64,000 nucleotides of DNA from Saussurea involucrata (lineage: Eukaryota > Streptophyta > Magnoliopsida > Asterales > Asteraceae). Below are positions 53,660 to 64,000 of the stretch, piece after piece. The stretch's first letter is position 1. Each line of letters opens with the position of its first letter. A program made the translations under genes and the position numbers. Where the stretch lies: contig CM066326.1 of assembly GCA_033807775.1 (NCBI GenBank), positions 89,876,873-89,940,872 of the forward strand, written 5' to 3'. The notes under the pieces are model-generated. The model ran no database searches. It saw nothing but the letters and a program-made list of their open reading frames with translations, and had not been told where the DNA came from.

Positions 53660-53999
53660 GATGCTTGTTGATGCTTGTTGAGATGAATCAGTTTGAAGCT
53701 TCGATGATGATGATGAACTCTGATTTTGGATTAGCTTTGAAATGAAACGTCATTTGGTCTGAAGTCTGTATTAATGAAAGGAAAATAGAGGGAAATGGTA
53801 GAAAGACAAAAATGCCCCTCACGTGAGGGGCACATGGGATGTCTAACGGGACCAAAATAGACGGAGTTAGGGAGAGGGACGTTCTTCGTTCACAAAACTC
53901 ACTTTTAGGGACTGTGAGTGTACTTTCGGAACTGGAGGGACGAAAAGTGAAATCCGGGCATTCATGAAGGACCAAATATGCAATTTACTCTTGTTTTTA

Positions 54000-54520
54000 T
54001 GTTTTATTTTAATAAAACATAAATTTATGTGTTAGTTAAATAATTTTGGAGAAAGTTGACCAATTTTTTATTTGAAGATATATTTCGGTCATCAATTAAC
54101 ACTAAAATATATTATCCCCATCCTAATATAATATCCACAATAAAAATGCATACGATTTTAAAAAAAATGTGTAATTATTATACTATTACAATGTTACACT
54201 TCAAAATATAATAGACAGAATAACTTATTTGATTTGATATTAAGAGTATATGAAAAAGTAGAAATATACTTTTAAAAACTAACACTTAATATAAAACAAA
54301 CTAATATAGAAATATGGACATATAAAATTAATAAATTTAAAATATTTTAATTTAACATTTCAATACTATTAAACAACGCATATAGCATAAATTAAAGTTA
54401 AAGGTGGTGAAAAAGCGAATGCTAAGATGACATGTGATCGAACTATCCTAGACAGGATACCGAATGAGGTTTATTAGGGAGAGAAGTAAAGCTCATCGGA
54501 GATACAATGAGAGAGAGAAG
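54000..54520. other. AT-rich spacer, no gene
   Basis: The first 120 bp resemble 50870-51000, and 54140-54165 (ACGATTTTAAAAAAAATGTG) resembles 51325-51345, so the MULE sits between two diverged copies of one repeat. The end (GAGAGAGAAG) borders the first copia internal copy without any LTR. Confidence 0.5.
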
Positions 54521-54561
54521 AACGTGGTGGGTTATAAACAAGTTCATGGATTGTCTCTCTT

Positions 54562-56565
54562 CTAAATGATATGAAGTTATTGGGCAGAATCTATGATAAC
54601 GAGGAAGTTATAAACAAGTTCATGGATTGTCTCCCTGATTTATGGGAGAACATATGCACTTGTATCAAAACTTCCAAGGACCTTGAGTACATGCCTCTAA
54701 CTGTCTTATATGGAACTCTTTTCAACTTTGAACAAACCAAGTTACAAAGGAAATATTTCATCAAAGAAATAAAGGGCACCTCTATTGCTCTTGTCAGTGA
54801 AAACTCCAGAAAATCTCAAAATGTTCCAAGAATCACCTATCCTTCATCAGATTCTGACAATGAAACCCAAAGCAACTCCTCTCACCAATCGGAGGCATAT
54901 CTAAGTGATGCCGATGATGAAGGTGAAGAAATAATGGTTAAGCAGTTGTCTGATGAAATTGCTATGTTAGCTGGTTTTAAAAACATATCTCGTTTTTTGA
55001 ACAAATCCAAATCTTTCAGAAACCCCTTCTCTTCTACAAAAGTTTCCTCAACTGATAAGACAAATGAAGAATGTTTTAATTGTGGAAAGAAAGGTCACTT
55101 TGCAGCTGAGTGCAGAAGTAAGCGTGTGATAAACTCCAGAAATTCATCTTCAAACAAGTTTTCCTCGAATTATGAAAAACCCAAAAAAATCTCTTTCAAA
55201 TCAAACCTTGCCAAGAAAGAAACTCATTCTTCAACCAAAGATCATCAAGAAAGGGCTAAGAAATACAAAGCCAAGTACAAGAAAGAAAAAGAGAGAAATG
55301 AGGGTCTCCTTAGAAAAGGAAAGGGTCTCATGGCCGAAATTCATGATTGGGAAGAAGAGACCTCTGACAGTGACAACAACTCTCCCAACAAATGCTTTAT
55401 GGCCATCTCAGAAGATGTGGAAGATTCAGAAAAAGCAACCTCTCCAATGGCCCTTGTGTCGTCTGGGTGCTCGACATCATATGCTCAGGTACATCCCTTT
55501 AATGATATGTCAGATAGGGAAAAGATAGATGCTTATGAATCTTTAACTAAAGACTTTCACTCTGTTAAGGATGGTAAGAAAAGGAAATCTGTTCAGGTTA
55601 AAAATCTCACTTCTCAACTTGAAATCTGCATGTCTAAACTTGAAAAGTTTGAGGAAATCAAAGCTGAGCTTGAGGATCTGAAAACCATAAATCACATGAT
55701 TTCAAAAGAGAAAAATAAACTTTTCAAGAAACTAAAAAGAGAACAAGAGGTTGTCAGAAAGTGGACAACTTCTTCAAAAAATCTTGAGCAACTTTTTCAG
55801 GATCAAATCGGTGGCAATAGCAAATTTGGGCTAGGATTTGGAAAAGATTCTCCCAAAACTTCATCTCATGCACTCACTCCTCTCTCAAATGTATGGGATG
55901 ATGCTTCAGAGTCTAGCTCTTGTGACTCTGTCTCTTTAAACTCTCTTGATCTAGGTGAAGCTTTAAAATATGGAATGTTCATAAAAGCAAAAGAATCTTC
56001 TTCAAATCAGTCCACTGAGAAACAAGATTCCAATGATTTTTCAAAACCCATCCATGATCTTCTAAAGGTGTTAACTATTGATGAAGCCCCTTCCTTCAAC
56101 TCTTCAAAAACCAAGTTTCTCAAAAGATTTCATGACACCGATGTCTCATCTTTCAGAAAGTCCTCAGATCTTGAAAAAGACCATTTCAAAAATACTTCTA
56201 AAAGTATTTCCAAATTTGCTATCACCTCTGGAAATGGAATTTTAAGCTTTCCTCCTCACATCTCATCTGTTGGTCCTAAAGCAATTCAAATTAATGTCTT
56301 GGAAAAAGGAAAAGAAAAGGAAAGTCTGCAAACTTCTAAAAAGACCTTTTGTCCTAGAGCCATTCAGTTAAATGCCTTAGGAAAAGGAAAAGAAAAGATT
56401 CAAGAACCTAAAAAGACTTTCATCTACAGAAAATGCTATAACTGTGGTGACACTTTTCATCTTGCCAAAGATTGTCCAAAAGATAGAATGGACAGAACCA
56501 AACTTAAGGACTCATCATCTTCTAACCCAAAAGGACCCATCTCTAAATGGGTACCAAAGAACTAA
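54562..56565 (+). pseudogene. gag: copia gag, 5'-truncated (T1)
   Basis: It is open from LLNDMKLLGRIYDNEE to the stop at 56563. The N-terminal half of the gag domain is missing and is replaced by a duplicated KFMDCL segment upstream that runs into a stop. From the Met at 54571: remaining UBN2-type domain (LPDLWENICTCIK), acidic serine-rich linker, first CCHC at residues 168-181 (CFNCGKKGHFAAEC), lysine/glutamate-rich coiled-coil-like stretches (RAKKYKAKYKKEKERNEG; FEEIKAELEDLK), serine-rich linker and second CCHC at 622-634 (CYNCGDTFHLAKDC). It ends KWVPKN and a stop, with pol beginning in the -1 frame across the last 19 bases. Confidence 0.88.
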
Positions 56566-58823
56566 TCTGTTTGTGCATGCAGGTTTTTGAGCACCATCAA
56601 ATATGGTATCTGGATAGTGGGTGCTCACGTCACATGACAGGAAATAAATCTCTACTAGTTAACTATGTGTCTGGAAAAGGTCCATCTGTAACTTTTGGAG
56701 ATATTGCTAAAGGCTACACCAAAGGTTATGGAACTCTCACTAATGGATCTGTCACATTCAATAAAGTGGCATTTGTTGAAGGCCTCATGCATAATCTTCT
56801 AAGCATTAGCCAACTGTGTGATCTTGGATATAAAGTTATCTTTGAACTCTGTATCTGTACTGTTGTGGACAAGAACTTCAAAGTGGTGTTATCTGGAAAA
56901 AGGATGGAAAATGTTTATGTCATAGATATGGGACAAAGAAACAATTCTTCCAATATTTGCTTTGTGTCAGATGACACATCCAAAAGGAACTGGTTGTGGC
57001 ATAAACGTCTCTCTCATCTAAATTTCAAAACCCTTCATAAAATCTCCAACAAAGAGCTGGTGACGGGTATGCCAAAGTTGAATTTTGTCAAGGAGAAGAT
57101 ATGTGATGCTTGTGAAAAAGGGAAGCTTACCAAAACTTCTTTCAAGACCAAGCAATGCTCTTCCGTTACTCTTCCTCTTCAGATGCTGCACATGGATCTA
57201 TGTGGACCAGTCAGCACTCCCAGTCTTGGTGGCAAAAGGTACATTCTTGTTATTGTTGATGAATTTACTAGATATACTTGGGTCTCTTTTCTCAGGTATA
57301 AAAGTGGTGAAACTGAAGAAATCATCAACTTTGTCAAGAAAAATGAAGTTCTGAATGGTCAACTTGTTCGTTCCGTAAGAAGTGATAATGGCACTTTTTC
57401 AGAAACAGTGCTCTTGAAGACTTCTTCACTGAGAAAGGAATTTCTCAAAACTTCTCTGCAGTCCGGACTCCTCAGCAAAATGGAGTGGTAGAAAGGAAAA
57501 ACAGAACTCTGTGTGAGGCTGCTAGATCCATGCTAAGTGAATCAAACCTTCCTACCTATTTTTGGCCTGAAGCTGTTAATACTGCCTGCTTTACCCAAAA
57601 TAGGTCGGTGTTATCCAAAAGACATGATAAAACCCCTATGAAGTTTTCCATGGCAGAAAACCAAATATTGGCTTTCTTCATGTCTTTGGCTGTGTGTGTT
57701 TTATCCTAAATGATCGTGACAATCTTGGGAAGTTTGATCCCAAAGCTGACGAGGGAATCTTTGTTGGATACTCCTTATCTTCCAAAGCATATCGTGTGTA
57801 CAATCTCAGGAGAAAATGCATTGATGAGTCCATTCATGTCAAATTTGATGATCTAAGATCATCATCTCTTTCAAATGATGATGACGAATTGCACAGATGG
57901 ATCTCCTCATGCATAGGTGATGTTCCCATAGTCAACTCCACCGATACATCTTCCATTCCCTCAAATCCTTCCCCATCAAGTAAGCAAGGCTGGGTCACCT
58001 CTCATAACTCCCACTGAATTTGACCATCCCACCGAAATGCTCTCTCCCACCGAAATTCCCTCTTCAACCATCACACATCCCTCTACCGATCCTACCCCTA
58101 CCACCGAAAATCCAGCCCTCCACCGAACCACTGATCCCACTGCTTCGATTCATCTCACTCAAAATAATCCATCACCTTTGCCCCCAGCCACAAAATGGTA
58201 GCAGACCGGATATTATGTTTGCTACTTGTCTATGTGCCCGTTATCAAGCCAATCCAAAAGTATCACATTTGATGGCTGTAAAATGGATTTTTCGGTATCT
58301 AAAGGGTACTCTGCACCTGGGTCTTTGGTATCCCAAAGACTCCGGTTTTGAACTAATTGGGTACTCAGATTCAGACTTTGCAGGTTCTCAGATTGATAGA
58401 AAAAGTACCACAGGTAGCTGCCAACTTCTTGGTGGAAAATTAGTAAGCTGGTCCAGCAAGAAACATAATTCAGTCTCAACATCAACTGCTGAGGCTGAAT
58501 ATATTGCTGCTGGAAGTTGCAGTGCCCAGATCCTGTGGATGAAAAATCAACTAAGGGACTACAATCAATTCTTTTCAAAAGTTCCCATTCTGTGTGACAA
58601 TTCCAGTGCAATAGCTATTGCAAACAACCCTGTTCTTCACTCCAGATCTAAACACATAGACATCAGGTATCACTTCATCAGGGACCACATTTCCAAAGGT
58701 GACATTGAGCTGCACTTCATTCCCACCGATTTGCAACTTGCCGATTTATTCACAAAACCCCTTGATGAAACCAGGTTCAACTTTCTAATAAGTGAACTTG
58801 GAATGTGCAACCTACAAGTCTAA
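56547..58823 (+). pseudogene. pol: copia pol (T1): protease, integrase, RNase H; RT deleted
   Basis: Protease WYLDSGCSRHMTG; GAG-pre-integrase WLWHKRLSHLNF and CDACEKGKLT (HHCC finger); integrase core LHMDLCGPVSTP, VDEFTRYTWVSF and RSDNG, then a one-base deletion plus substitution near 57400 breaks the frame before the catalytic glutamate region (ERKNRTLCEAARSML). A further one-base loss lies near 57637. A third lesion near 57985 leads to a stop. At 58196-58198 (TGG) the RT of the sister copy (1013 bp) is missing, joining PQPQNG to SRPDIMFATCLCARY. RNase H follows: YSDSDFAGSQIDRKSTTGSC, STAEAEYIAAGSCSA and HIDIRYHFIRDH, stop at 58823. Cannot be autonomous. Confidence 0.88.
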
Positions 58824-59215
58824 ATAAGTGTTTTATTCTCCACCGATCTCACATCGGTGGACAATTTCGTCTGTTTCTTTCTACCCCGAAATCTTTCTAC
58901 ACTTTCTCTACCGAAATAGATCACAACTTGATCAAATACAACCACCGATTGATTCTCACCACCGATTCTCTTATATCGATGGTATGCTCTTCCTTTTGAT
59001 CCTCACCACCGATTCTCTTCCTTTCACCGAATTATTTCTCATATCGGTGGTATGCTCTCAACAACATTATCGGTATCACTCTACCCCGAAGCAATCCTTC
59101 ACCGAAATCACTTTTTCACCGACTTCATTCCTACCGAAATATTGGTTGCATTTTTCTACCGAAATTTCTCTACCCCGATGCTCCATTCTATTTCGGGGTT
59201 CTCATTCCACCACCG
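58824..59215 (+). repeat. 3' tail of copia T1, dense in CACCGA/TCGGTGG motifs
   Basis: In under 400 bp there are about fifteen ACCGA or TCGGTG units (CCACCGAT, CTACCGAAAT, CACCGATTCTC, ATATCGGTGGTATGCTC twice). No coding. The last bases CCACCACCGAACGTGGTGGG form an inverted repeat that spans the T1/T2 junction. Confidence 0.75.
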
Positions 59216-59256
59216 AACGTGGTGGGTTATAAACAAGTTCATGGATTGTCTCTCTT

Positions 59257-61260
59257 CTAAATGATATGAAGTTATTGGGAAGAATCTATGACAACGAGGA
59301 AGTTATAAACAAGTTCATGGATTGTCTCCCTGATTTATGGGAGAACATATGCACTTGTATCAAAACTTCCAAGGACCTTGAGTACATGCCTCTAACTGTC
59401 TTATAAGGAACTCTTTTCAACTTTGAACAAACCAAGTTACAAAGAAAATCTTTCATCAAAGAAATAAAGGGCACCTCTATTGCTCTTGTCAGTGAAAACT
59501 CCAGAAAATCTCAAAATGTTCCAAGAATCACCTATCCTTCATCAGATTCTGACAATGAAACCCAAAGCAACTCCTCTCACCAATCGGAGGCATATCTAAG
59601 TGATGCCGATGATGAAGGTGAAGAAATATTGGTTAAGCAGTTGTCTGATGAAATTGCTATGTTAGCTGGTTTTAAAAACATATCTCGTTTTTTGAACAAA
59701 TCCAAATCTTTCAGAAAACCCTTCTCTTCTACAAAAGTTTCCTCAACTGATAAGACAAATGAAGAATGTTTTAATTGTGGAAAGAAAGGTCACTTTGCAG
59801 CTGAGTGCAGAAGTAAGCGTGTGATAAACTCCAGAAATTCATCTTCAAACAAGTTTTCCTCGAATTATGAAAAACCCAAAAAAATCTCTTTCAAATCAAA
59901 CCTTGCCAAGAAAGAAACTCATTCTTCAACCAAAGATCATCAAGAAAGGGCTAAGAAATACAAAGCCAAGTACAAGAAAGAAAAAGAGAGAAATGAGGGT
60001 CTCCTTAGAAAAGGAAAGGGTCTCATGGCCGAAATTCATGATTGGGAAGAAGAGACCTCTGACAGTGACAACAACTCTCCCAACAAATGCTTTATGGCCA
60101 TCTCAGAAGATGTGGAAGATTCAGAAAAAGCAACCTCTCCAATGGCCCTTGTGTCGTCTGGGTGCTCGACATCATATGCTCAGGTACATCCCTTTAATGA
60201 TATGTCAGATAGGGAAAAGATAGATGCTTATGAATCTTTAACTAAAGACTTTCACTCTGTTAAGGATGGTAAGAAAAGGAAATCTGTTCAGGTTAAAAAT
60301 CTCACTTCTCAACTTGAAATCTGCATGTCTAATCTTGAAAAGTTTGAGGAAATCAAAGCTGAGCTTGAGGATCTGAAAACCATAAATCACATGATTTCAA
60401 AAGAGAAAAATAAACTTTTCAAGAAACTAAAAAGAGAACAAGAGGTTGTCAGAAAGTGGAAAACTTCTTCAAAAAATCTTGAGCAACTTTTTCAGGATCA
60501 AATCGGTGGCAATAGCAAATTTGGGCTAGGATTTGGAAAAGATTCTCCCAAAACTTCATCTCATGCACTCACTCCTCTCTCAAATGTATGGGATGATGCT
60601 TCAGAGTCTAGCTCTTGTGACTCTGTCTCTTTAAACTCTCTTGATCTAGGTGAAGCTTTAAAATATGGAATGTTCATAAAAGCAAAAGAATCTTCTTCAA
60701 ATCAGTCCACTGAGAAACAAGATTCCAATGATTTTTCAAAACCCATCCATGATCTTCTAAAGGTGTTAACTATTGATGAAGCCCCTTCCTTCAACTCTTC
60801 AAAAACCAAGTTTCTCAAAAGATTTCATGACACCGATGTCTCATCTTTCAGAAAGTCCTCAGATCTTGAAAAAGACCATTTCAAAAATACTTCTAAAAGT
60901 ATTTCCAAATTTGCTATCACCTCTGGAAATGGAATTTTAAGCTTTCCTCCTCACATCTCATCTGTTGGTCCTAAAGCAATTCAAATTAATGTCTTGGAAA
61001 AAGGAAAAGAAAAGGAAAGTCTGCAAACTTCTAAAAAGACCTTTTGTCCTAGAGCCATTCAGTTAAATGCCTTAGGAAAAGGAAAAGAAAAGATTCAAGA
61101 ACCTAAAAAGACTTTCATCTACAGAAAATGCTATAACTGTGGTGACACTTTTCATCTTGCCAAATATTGTCCAAAAGATAGAATGGACAGAACCAAACTT
61201 AAGGACTCATCATCTTCTAACCCAAAAGGACCCATCTCTAAATGGGTACCAAAGAACTAA
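59257..61260 (+). pseudogene. gag: copia gag, 5'-truncated (T2)
   Basis: The layout is the same as the T1 gag, with an in-frame TAA at 59404-59406 (TAT in T1) about 46 codons after the internal Met. Downstream the frame is open through both CCHC knuckles. The second reads CYNCGDTFHLAKYC, where the residue before the last Cys is changed from D to Y; the zinc ligands stay. It ends KWVPKN and a stop at 61258-61260. Identity with T1 is near complete over 2 kb, implying a recent duplication. Confidence 0.88.
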
Positions 61261-64000
61261 TCTGTTTGTGCATGCAGGTTTTTGAGCACCATCAAATATG
61301 GTATCTGGATAGTGGGTGCTCACGTCACATGACAGGAAATAAATCTCTACTAGTTAACTATGTGTCTGGAAAAGGTCCATCTGTAACTTTTGGAGATATT
61401 GCTAAAGGCTACACCAAAGGTTATGGAACTATCACTAATGGATCTATCACATTCAATAAAGTGGCATTTGTTGAAGGCCTCATGCATAATCATCTAAGCA
61501 TTAGCCAACTGTGTGATCTTGGATATAAAGTTATCTTTGAACTTTGTATCTGTACTGTTGTGGACAAGAACTTCAAAGTGGTGTTATCTGGAAAAAGGAT
61601 GGAAAATGTTTATGTCATAGATATGGGACAAAGAAACAATTCTTCCAATATTTTCTTTGTGTCAGATGACACATCCAAAAGGAACTGGTTGTGGCATAAA
61701 CGTCTCTCTCATCTAAATTTCAAAACCCTTCATAAAATCTCCAACAAAGAGCTGGTGACGGGTATGCCAAAGTTGAATTTTGTCAAGGAGAAGCTATGTG
61801 ATGCTTGTGAAAAAGGGAAGCTTACCAAAACTTCTTTCAAGACCAAGCAATGCTCTTCCGTTACTCTTCCTCTTCAGATGCTGCACATGGATCTATGTGG
61901 ACCAGTCAGCACTCCCAGTCTTGGTGGCAAAAGGTGCATTCTTGTTATTGTTGATGAATTTACTAGATATACTTGGGTTTCTTTTCTCAGGTATAAAAGT
62001 GATGCAACTAAAGAAATCATCAACTTTGTCAAAAAAATGAAGTTCTGAATGGTCAACTTGTTCGTTCCGTAAGAAGTGATAATGGCACTGAATTCAGAAA
62101 TAGTGCTCTTGAAGACTTCTTCACTGAGAAAGGAATTTCTCAAAACTTCTCTACAGTCCGGACTCCTCAGCAAAATGGAGTGGTAGAAAGGAAAAACAGA
62201 ACTCTGTGTGAGGCTGCTAGATCCATGCTAAGTGAATCAAACCTTCCTACCTATTTTTGGGCTGAAGCTGTTAATACTGCCTGCTTTACCCAAAATAGGC
62301 CGGTGTTATCCAAAAGACATGATAAAACCCCCTATGAAGTTTTCCATGGCAGAAAACCAAATATTGGCTTTCTTCATGTCTTTGGCTGTGTGTGTTTTAT
62401 CCTAAATGATCGTGACAATCTTGGGAAGTTTGATCCCAAAGTTGACGAGGGAATCTTTGTTGGATACTCCTTATCTTCCAAATCATATCGTGTGTACAAT
62501 CTCAGGAGAAAATGCATTGATGAGTCCATTCATGTCAAATTTGATGATCTAAGATCATCATCTCTTTCAAATGATGATGACGAATTGCACAGATGGATCT
62601 CCTCATGCATAGGTGATGTTCCCATAGTCAACTCCACCGATACATCTTCCATTCCCTCAAATCCTTCCCCATCAAGTAACCAGACTGGGTCACCTCTCAT
62701 AACTCCCACCGAATTTGACCATCCCACCGAAATGCTCTCTCCCACCGAAATTCCCTCTTCAACCATCACACATCCCTCTACCGATCCTACCCCTACCACC
62801 GAAAATCCAGCCCTCCACCGAACCACTGATCCCACTGCTTCGATTCATCTCACTCAAAATAATCCATCACCTTTGCCCCCAGCCACAAAATGGACCAAAG
62901 ATCATCCCATTGATCAAATCATCGGTGATCAACAAGCAGGTGTTCAAACACGTAGAGGAGTTGGAAATATTTGTCTCTATGTAAATTTTCTCTCTCTTAT
63001 TGAACCCAAAAAGATTGATGAAGCTCTCTCAGATCCCTGTTGGATCACTGCCATGCAAGAAGAGCTTTCTCAATTTGAGAGAAACAAAGTTTGGAGATTG
63101 GTTCCCAGACCCCGAAAGAAGACAATCATTGGAACCAAATGGATCTTCAGAAACAAAATGGATGAAGACGGTACAGTTATCAGAAACAAGGCAAGACTGG
63201 TTGCTCAAGGATACAGACAGGAAGAAGGCATTGATTATGATGAAACTTTTACCCCTGTTGCAAGACTTGAAGCAATAAGAATCTTTCTAGCTCATGCTGC
63301 CTACCGAAACTTCAGAGTCTTTCAAATGGATGTCAAAAGTGCCTTCCTCAATGGGGAACTTGCAGAGGAAGTCTATGTGAAACAACCTCCTGGCTTTGAA
63401 GACCCAACTCATCCAGACTATGTGTACAGACTAGACAAAGCTCTTTATGGTCTCAAGCAAGCTCCACGTGCTTGGTATGACACGCTTGCCAACTTTCTTC
63501 TAAAGAATGGATATTCCAGAGGTAAAATTGACAACACTCTCTTCATCAAGGAAACCTCAGGTAATATTATTCTTTTCCAAATCTATGTTGATGATATCAT
63601 TTTTGGTGCCACTGATGAATCACTTTGTGATGAGTTTGCTTCTCTCATGATGAGTGAATATGAGATGAGCATGATGGGAGAGCTTACATTCTTTTTGGGC
63701 CTTCAGGTCAAACAATCTTCAGAAGGGATATTTATAAACCAAAGTAAATACATTCGTGACCTTCTGAAGAAATTTAACTTTTCAGATAGCTCTCCTATGA
63801 AAACTCCCATGGCACCACCTTTGAAACTCAATGCTGATCTTAACGGTGAATCTGTGGACGTTACCCTTTATCGAGGAATGATTGGTTCTCTTCTGTACTT
63901 AACTGGTAGCAGACCGGATATTATGTTTGCTACTTGTCTATGTGCCCGTTATCAAGCCAATCCAAAAGTATCACATTTGATGGCTGTAAAACGGATTTTT
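61242..64000 (+). pseudogene. pol: copia pol (T2): protease, integrase, RT; runs off window
   Basis: Protease (WYLDSGCSRHMTG), HHCC finger and the first part of integrase (LHMDLCGPVSTP) are open to about 62030. There one A is missing from an A-run, shifting the frame and giving a stop at 62046-62048. From 62039 to 64000 the alternative frame is open without a stop. It holds RSDNGTEFRNSALEDFF, PQQNGVVERKNRTLCE, FGCVCFILNDRDNLGKFDPK, a PTE-rich linker, and RT: CWITAMQEELSQFERNKV, KTIIGTKWIFRNKM, VFQMDVKSAFLNGEL, ALYGLKQAPRAWYD, IYVDDIIFGATD and GELTFFLGLQV, then MIGSLLYLTGSRPDIMF. RNase H should follow beyond 64000. One homopolymer lesion is the only visible break in pol. Confidence 0.9.

Larger units (their letters stand above)
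51376..53990. mobile_element. Mutator-like element (MULE), 9-bp TSD TTGTTTTTA
   Basis: Terminal inverted repeats of about 220 bp start GAGTAAATTGCATATTTGGTC at each end (51376-51597, 53771-53990) and include TGCCCCTCAC(A/G)TGAGGGGCA. An exact 9-bp duplication TTGTTTTTA flanks it (51367-51375, 53991-53999), the classic Mutator signature. Two convergent decayed genes lie inside, a small GRF-zinc-finger gene and the 5' part of a MuDR-type transposase gene. The catalytic transposase domain is missing, so the copy is non-autonomous. Confidence 0.92.
54521..59215 (+). mobile_element. LTR-less Sirevirus-like copia internal region, tandem copy T1
   Basis: It begins at AACGTGGTGGGTTATAAAC, an odd junction inside gag, and contains truncated gag, protease, integrase, RNase H and a CACCGA-rich 3' tail. 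A second copy starts 4695 bp downstream with the same junction. No LTR, primer-binding site or target duplication is seen at its left edge. About 1 kb of RT is deleted. It is nearly identical to T2 over shared parts. Confidence 0.85.
59216..64000 (+). mobile_element. Sirevirus-like copia internal region, tandem copy T2 (continues past window)
   Basis: It follows T1 directly, with the same truncated-gag junction, and is nearly identical to it. RT is present here. The window ends inside the domain after RT, so the 3' LTR, if any, is outside. Confidence 0.85.

Noticed and set aside
1..64000. A new multi-gene defence or metabolic system
   Set aside because: No set of intact, co-oriented genes exists in the window; all coding signals are transposon genes or captured fragments.

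Overview
This window is repeat-dense nuclear DNA from a flowering plant, most likely a eudicot; an Asteraceae-like genome is a guess from the repeat families and is not proven. The evidence is that almost everything recognisable is a plant transposable element: Ty3/gypsy and Ty1/copia LTR retrotransposons, Helitrons, a Mutator-like element (MULE), hAT-like elements and many short MITEs with TTA/TAA target duplications. Plant-type gene fragments (MATH-domain, NF-YA, VDAC porin, annexin, U6 snRNA) lie inside or beside these elements. I found no intact host protein gene.

Layout. Bases 1-4900 hold a foldback element rich in TTCATATATGAA palindromes, degenerate MITEs, and a long inverted-repeat element (2776-4150) carrying a captured MATH-domain exon. 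Bases 4640-18960 are one nest. An old MITE was split by a second foldback element (about 4925-16584) with two more MATH copies, and that element was split by a nearly intact gypsy chromovirus-type element on the minus strand (7114-15864, TSD TCAGT). The same MITE was also split by an hAT-like element (16619-18875) that itself holds a Helitron (17206-18771). Bases 19119-24720 hold MITEs, a degenerate TRIM-like element, and an hAT-type MITE interrupted by a gypsy solo LTR (21987-23024, TSD CACGC).

Bases 24720-35150 are Helitron-derived or unassigned DNA with exon-like fragments: an NF-YA exon in Helitron 28308-31561, four VDAC exons at 31613-32879, and a U6 retropseudogene at 35059-35143. Bases 35277-50838 are one minus-strand Helitron expanded by a four-level nest: Helitron, then gypsy solo LTR (38106-48934, TSD ACAAC), then a defective Sirevirus-like copia (38220-47293, TSD AGAAG), then another solo LTR in its gag (40656-42017, TSD AGGAC). 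The Helitron also carries an annexin first exon and the tail of a membrane-anchored protein gene.

Bases 51376-53990 are a MULE with 9-bp TSDs and two convergent decayed genes: a GRF-type zinc-finger gene on plus and a MuDR N-terminal/PB1-like gene on minus. Bases 54521-64000 hold two LTR-less internal regions of a Sirevirus-like copia in head-to-tail tandem. The first has lost most of its reverse transcriptase; the second runs off the window edge with its RT present.

The elements do not form a cooperating pathway. The main biological content is the insertion history, gene-fragment capture by Helitrons and foldback elements, and unusual non-coding architecture in the LTRs (hairpin arrays, minisatellites, CACCGA/TCGGTG motifs, multiple polypurine tracts). 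Boundaries supported by exact target-site duplications are firm. Clade names and the identities of single captured exons are recognised by eye and are less certain.
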